Shown here in pieces: positions 7,173 through 8,429 of a stretch of 8,429 nt of DNA. Numbering within the stretch: the first letter of the stretch is position 1; the number at the start of each line of letters is the position of its first letter. Source of the DNA: Bacillota bacterium (lineage in GTDB: Bacteria > Bacillota > Clostridia > Lachnospirales > Lachnospiraceae); NCBI GenBank assembly GCA_023458855.1, contig JAEWWQ010000165.1, positions 1 to 8,429 on the forward strand. The letters run 5' to 3'. The notes beneath the pieces are model-generated. The model had not been told where the DNA came from. It did no database searches and saw only the letters and a list, made by a program, of their open reading frames with translations. Both the position numbers and the translations under genes were made by a program.

Positions 7173-7430
7173 TGTCAAAAGCTTGTTTACATATTTGAGT
7201 TCGTAAATTTGCACAATTTATGTTAACGACATATTGATACACAACATAGTTCATTCGCAACGCGCTCCCGCTTGGATTGTTGCTATGAAGCCGTAAGGCT
7301 GAAATGTAATTTGGATCAGCACGCACCAGCATTCATACAGTTGCTCACCAAACTATGTTGTGCATCAAATATGATATGCAAAGTATATGTGCAAATTAAC
7401 GAAGCCAAGTTTTATGATAGGCTTTTGACA
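7173..7430. repeat. 258-bp segmented inverted-repeat element between convergent genes (MITE-like or structured RNA)
   Basis: The two halves are reverse complements in blocks. The ends TGTCAAAAGC (7173-7182) and GCTTTTGACA (7421-7430) are a perfect 10-bp pair. 7200-7215 pairs with 7388-7403 (15 of 16). 7234-7251 pairs with 7351-7368 (17 of 18). 7257-7261 pairs with 7340-7344 (5 of 5). A GTAA-tetraloop hairpin, AGCC/GGCT (7289-7300), sits near the centre. Unpaired spacers have nearly equal length on the two sides (17/17, 18/19, 5/6). Over the outer 79 positions about 57 match. The element begins 8 nt after the MCP stop and ends 6 nt before the PHP stop. It encodes no credible protein. Terminal inverted repeats and size suit a MITE, but I found no convincing target-site duplication; a long bidirectional hairpin RNA or terminator is the alternative. 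Confidence 0.75.
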
Positions 7431-7436
7431 TTAATC

Positions 7437-8153
7437 TTAATAAGTAAGGGCCATATACCGAAGAAAAGCGTGCGTATCATGGTTCAAAATAAGATGATCA
7501 GGGTAATCGACCTGTTCTAAAAGCGTAATAGCAGTGCTCATATCACCGATGTGTTCTTTCCCGTGACTATCACTGGACAGAAGAAGTGGAAGCTGATAGC
7601 TGCGGCAGGCACGAAGTAAGTGCAGACAATTGCCGCAGCTATTATCACGTTCACTGTCCGGTGTAAGTGATGCGTTGTTTATTTCCAGTAGTACATGATA
7701 TTCCTGTGCGGCCTGTGCAAGGGCAGAAAAGTCAACCGGATACTTGGAATTGTGACAGTGCCCGATTATTTTGACGTAAGGATTCTGCATGGCTTTTATG
7801 TAGGTTTCGGTATTTTTGTACTTAGAATCCGGAGCAGTTGGAAGATCGTGTATGCTGGCGATGGCATAGTCAAGACCGGAAAGTATATCAGCGTCTAAAT
7901 CAACGGTTCCTTCGAAATCAAGAATATTTAATTCAACCCCATACAGAGTACGAATACCGCAACGCATCTTTGGTGCCAGATTTAAATTTTTAAAATAAGA
8001 AACGGTACCTGCAGAAGGTGTTGCAGGACCATGGTCAGAAATACCAAGTATCTGAAGTCCGCTTTTGGCAGCAAGACGAGTCATATCTGTTATCGTATCC
8101 TGCGTTCCATGTCCGCTGGCAATGGAATGCGTGTGCATATCTAATAAAATCAT
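7437..8153 (-). CDS. PHP-domain metal-dependent phosphatase, YcdX family
   Basis: Probable cytoplasmic phosphoesterase with a trinuclear metal site; 238 aa against 245 for E. coli YcdX. Expected metal ligands are present in order: His7 and His9 (DMHTHS), His15 (SGHG), His41 (SDHGP), Glu74 (GVELN), His102 (SIHD), His132 (GHCHN), Asp195 and His197 (SDSHG). The YcdX-type stretches LEINNASL (155-163, YcdX LEINNSSF), GVELNI and DHGPA support this family over HisK-type histidinol phosphatases or the polymerase PHP domains. One variation is GHCHN where YcdX has SHPGN. The natural substrate of the family is not well settled. The ATG at 8153 has an AGAAAGGT ribosome site (8164-8171) about 11 nt upstream. 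It is convergent with the MCP, separated by the 258-bp inverted repeat, and is transcribed from the divergent promoter region at 8231-8259. Confidence 0.92.
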   Translation of the reverse strand: MILLDMHTHSIASGHGTQDTITDMTRLAAKSGLQILGISDHGPATPSAGTVSYFKNLNLAPKMRCGIRTLYGVELNILDFEGTVDLDADILSGLDYAIASIHDLPTAPDSKYKNTETYIKAMQNPYVKIIGHCHNSKYPVDFSALAQAAQEYHVLLEINNASLTPDSERDNSCGNCLHLLRACRSYQLPLLLSSDSHGKEHIGDMSTAITLLEQVDYPDHLILNHDTHAFLRYMALTY

Positions 8154-8166
8154 AGTGATAAATACC

Positions 8167-8187
8167 TTTCTGGAATTCCTACAGAAA
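8167..8187 (-). promoter_or_regulatory. Possible hairpin over the ribosome site of the PHP gene
   Basis: On the minus-strand mRNA, TTTCTG (complement of 8182-8187) can pair with CAGAAA (complement of 8167-8172) around a 9-nt loop. Two further U-G pairs could cover the GG of the AGAAAGGT ribosome site. A weak, AT-rich stem, so this is only a possible brake on translation. Confidence 0.25.
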
Positions 8188-8230
8188 AAAGTTGTAATTT
8201 CCCAAACTATATTACGTCTTTCTTATCCTG

Positions 8231-8259
8231 ATTATGCACTTTGCAAATGTAAAAGTCAA
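8231..8259 (-). promoter_or_regulatory. Promoter of the PHP phosphatase gene
   Basis: Read on the minus strand, TTGACT (complement of 8254-8259) is followed after exactly 17 nt by CATAAT (complement of 8231-8236); each hexamer matches the sigma-A consensus at 5 of 6 positions. The start would be near 8224, giving a leader of about 70 nt before ATG 8153. The -35 lies within the left arm of the 16-bp inverted repeat. Confidence 0.8.
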
Positions 8260-8340
8260 CAAATACTACATAAAACAACATATAAAAATTAAAATAACCA
8301 CAAAAATAAAACAAAATTAGTGACGTATTTGTTGACTTTT
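8251..8340. repeat. Perfect 16-bp inverted repeat spanning both -35 boxes of a divergent promoter pair
   Basis: AAAAGTCAACAAATAC at 8251-8266 is the exact reverse complement of GTATTTGTTGACTTTT at 8325-8340; identity stops sharply at both ends of each arm. The 58-bp spacer is A-rich on the plus strand with few G or C. In each arm the repeat covers 7 nt upstream of the -35, the TTGACT itself and 3 nt downstream. Conservation beyond the hexamer suggests paired operators for one regulator. The arm centres are 74 bp apart, close to seven helical turns. Confidence 0.85.
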
Positions 8341-8360
8341 CAAATAAGGAGATTTATACT
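8332..8360 (+). promoter_or_regulatory. Divergent rightward promoter for a gene beyond the window
   Basis: TTGACT (8332-8337) and TATACT (8355-8360) are separated by 17 nt; each matches the sigma-A consensus at 5 of 6 positions. The transcript would start near 8367. The -35 lies in the right arm of the 16-bp inverted repeat, mirroring the PHP promoter. Confidence 0.8.
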
Positions 8361-8429
8361 TAATCAAAGCGTTAAAAGGAAACAGATAGAAAAAAATTGA
8401 AAATTAAAATAAATCAGTAACAGGAGAAT
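8361..8429 (+). other. 5' leader and ribosome binding site of the next gene (coding part outside window)
   Basis: An AT-rich leader without an open frame of note ends in AGGAG at 8422-8426, three bases before the window edge. With usual spacing, the start codon should fall a few bases past 8429. No product can be stated. The shared divergent control region suggests co-regulation with the PHP phosphatase gene. Confidence 0.6.
8364..8377 (+). promoter_or_regulatory. Weak candidate cre or LacI-family operator at the rightward transcription start
   Basis: TCAAAGCGTTAAAA matches the CcpA cre consensus TGWAARCGYTWNCW at 11 of the 13 defined positions by eye; the second-position G and the near-terminal C are missing. 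It would overlap the predicted start of the rightward transcript, a position typical of repression. The match is imperfect and the AT-rich setting makes chance plausible. Confidence 0.2.

Noticed and set aside
7165..7436. Target-site duplication flanking the 258-bp inverted repeat
   Set aside because: The flanks (GATCAGAG on the left, TTAATCTT on the right) share no direct repeat longer than chance, so recent transposition is not shown.
7272..7520. 82-codon plus-strand open frame across the inverted repeat and into the PHP gene
   Set aside because: It spans half of the inverted repeat and then reads antisense to the conserved C-terminus of the PHP protein; composition is not protein-like and no ribosome site precedes it.
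1..8429. tRNA, rRNA, CRISPR array, prophage or complete insertion sequence
   Set aside because: Read on both strands, no cloverleaf with a CCA-like end, no regularly spaced repeats, and no transposase, integrase or phage gene is visible.

Overview
The window reads as chromosome from a motile, low-GC Gram-positive Clostridium-type bacterium, probably Lachnospiraceae. This rests on the AT-rich intergenic DNA, strong AGGAGG ribosome sites, GTG starts, a lipoprotein-type binding protein with an Ala/Thr/Glu-rich tether, and a chemoreceptor with the hairpin-tip wording common in clostridia. The taxonomic call is inference; no rRNA or marker gene is present.

Layout. (1) 1-353: the 3' end of an AraC-type DNA-binding regulator, possibly a YesN-like response regulator, closed by a strong hairpin terminator (407-450). 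(2) 465-5301: a carbohydrate-type (CUT2, ribose/galactose family) ABC importer operon, read rightward from a promoter at about 465-493. The order is permease 1, double ATPase, permease 2, lipoprotein binding protein. The two permeases are clear paralogues, so the channel is probably a heterodimer, as in the E. coli YtfT/YjfF and LsrC/LsrD systems; the substrate cannot be read from the sequence. (3) 5386-7164: a transmembrane methyl-accepting chemotaxis protein (MCP) just downstream, behind a short hairpin terminator with a weak T-tract. It is probably expressed by read-through at lower level, and it may sense the ligand through the binding protein. (4) 7165-7436: a convergent intergenic region almost filled by a 258-bp segmented inverted repeat (7173-7430), either a MITE-like element or a large structured RNA. 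(5) 7437-8153, minus strand: a YcdX-type PHP-domain metal-dependent phosphatase. (6) 8154-8429: a divergent promoter region. Two near-consensus promoters face away from each other, and their -35 elements sit inside a perfect 16-bp inverted repeat. The rightward transcript leads to a gene that starts just beyond the window, since a ribosome site ends 3 nt before the edge.

How the parts fit: regulator, importer and chemoreceptor look like one nutrient sensing, uptake and chemotaxis unit. The binding-protein gene is flanked by hairpins on both sides, which fits its usual need for higher mRNA abundance than the membrane parts. The PHP gene and its divergent neighbour form a separate, probably co-regulated unit. 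The most unusual items are the 258-bp inverted-repeat element and the symmetrical divergent promoter.
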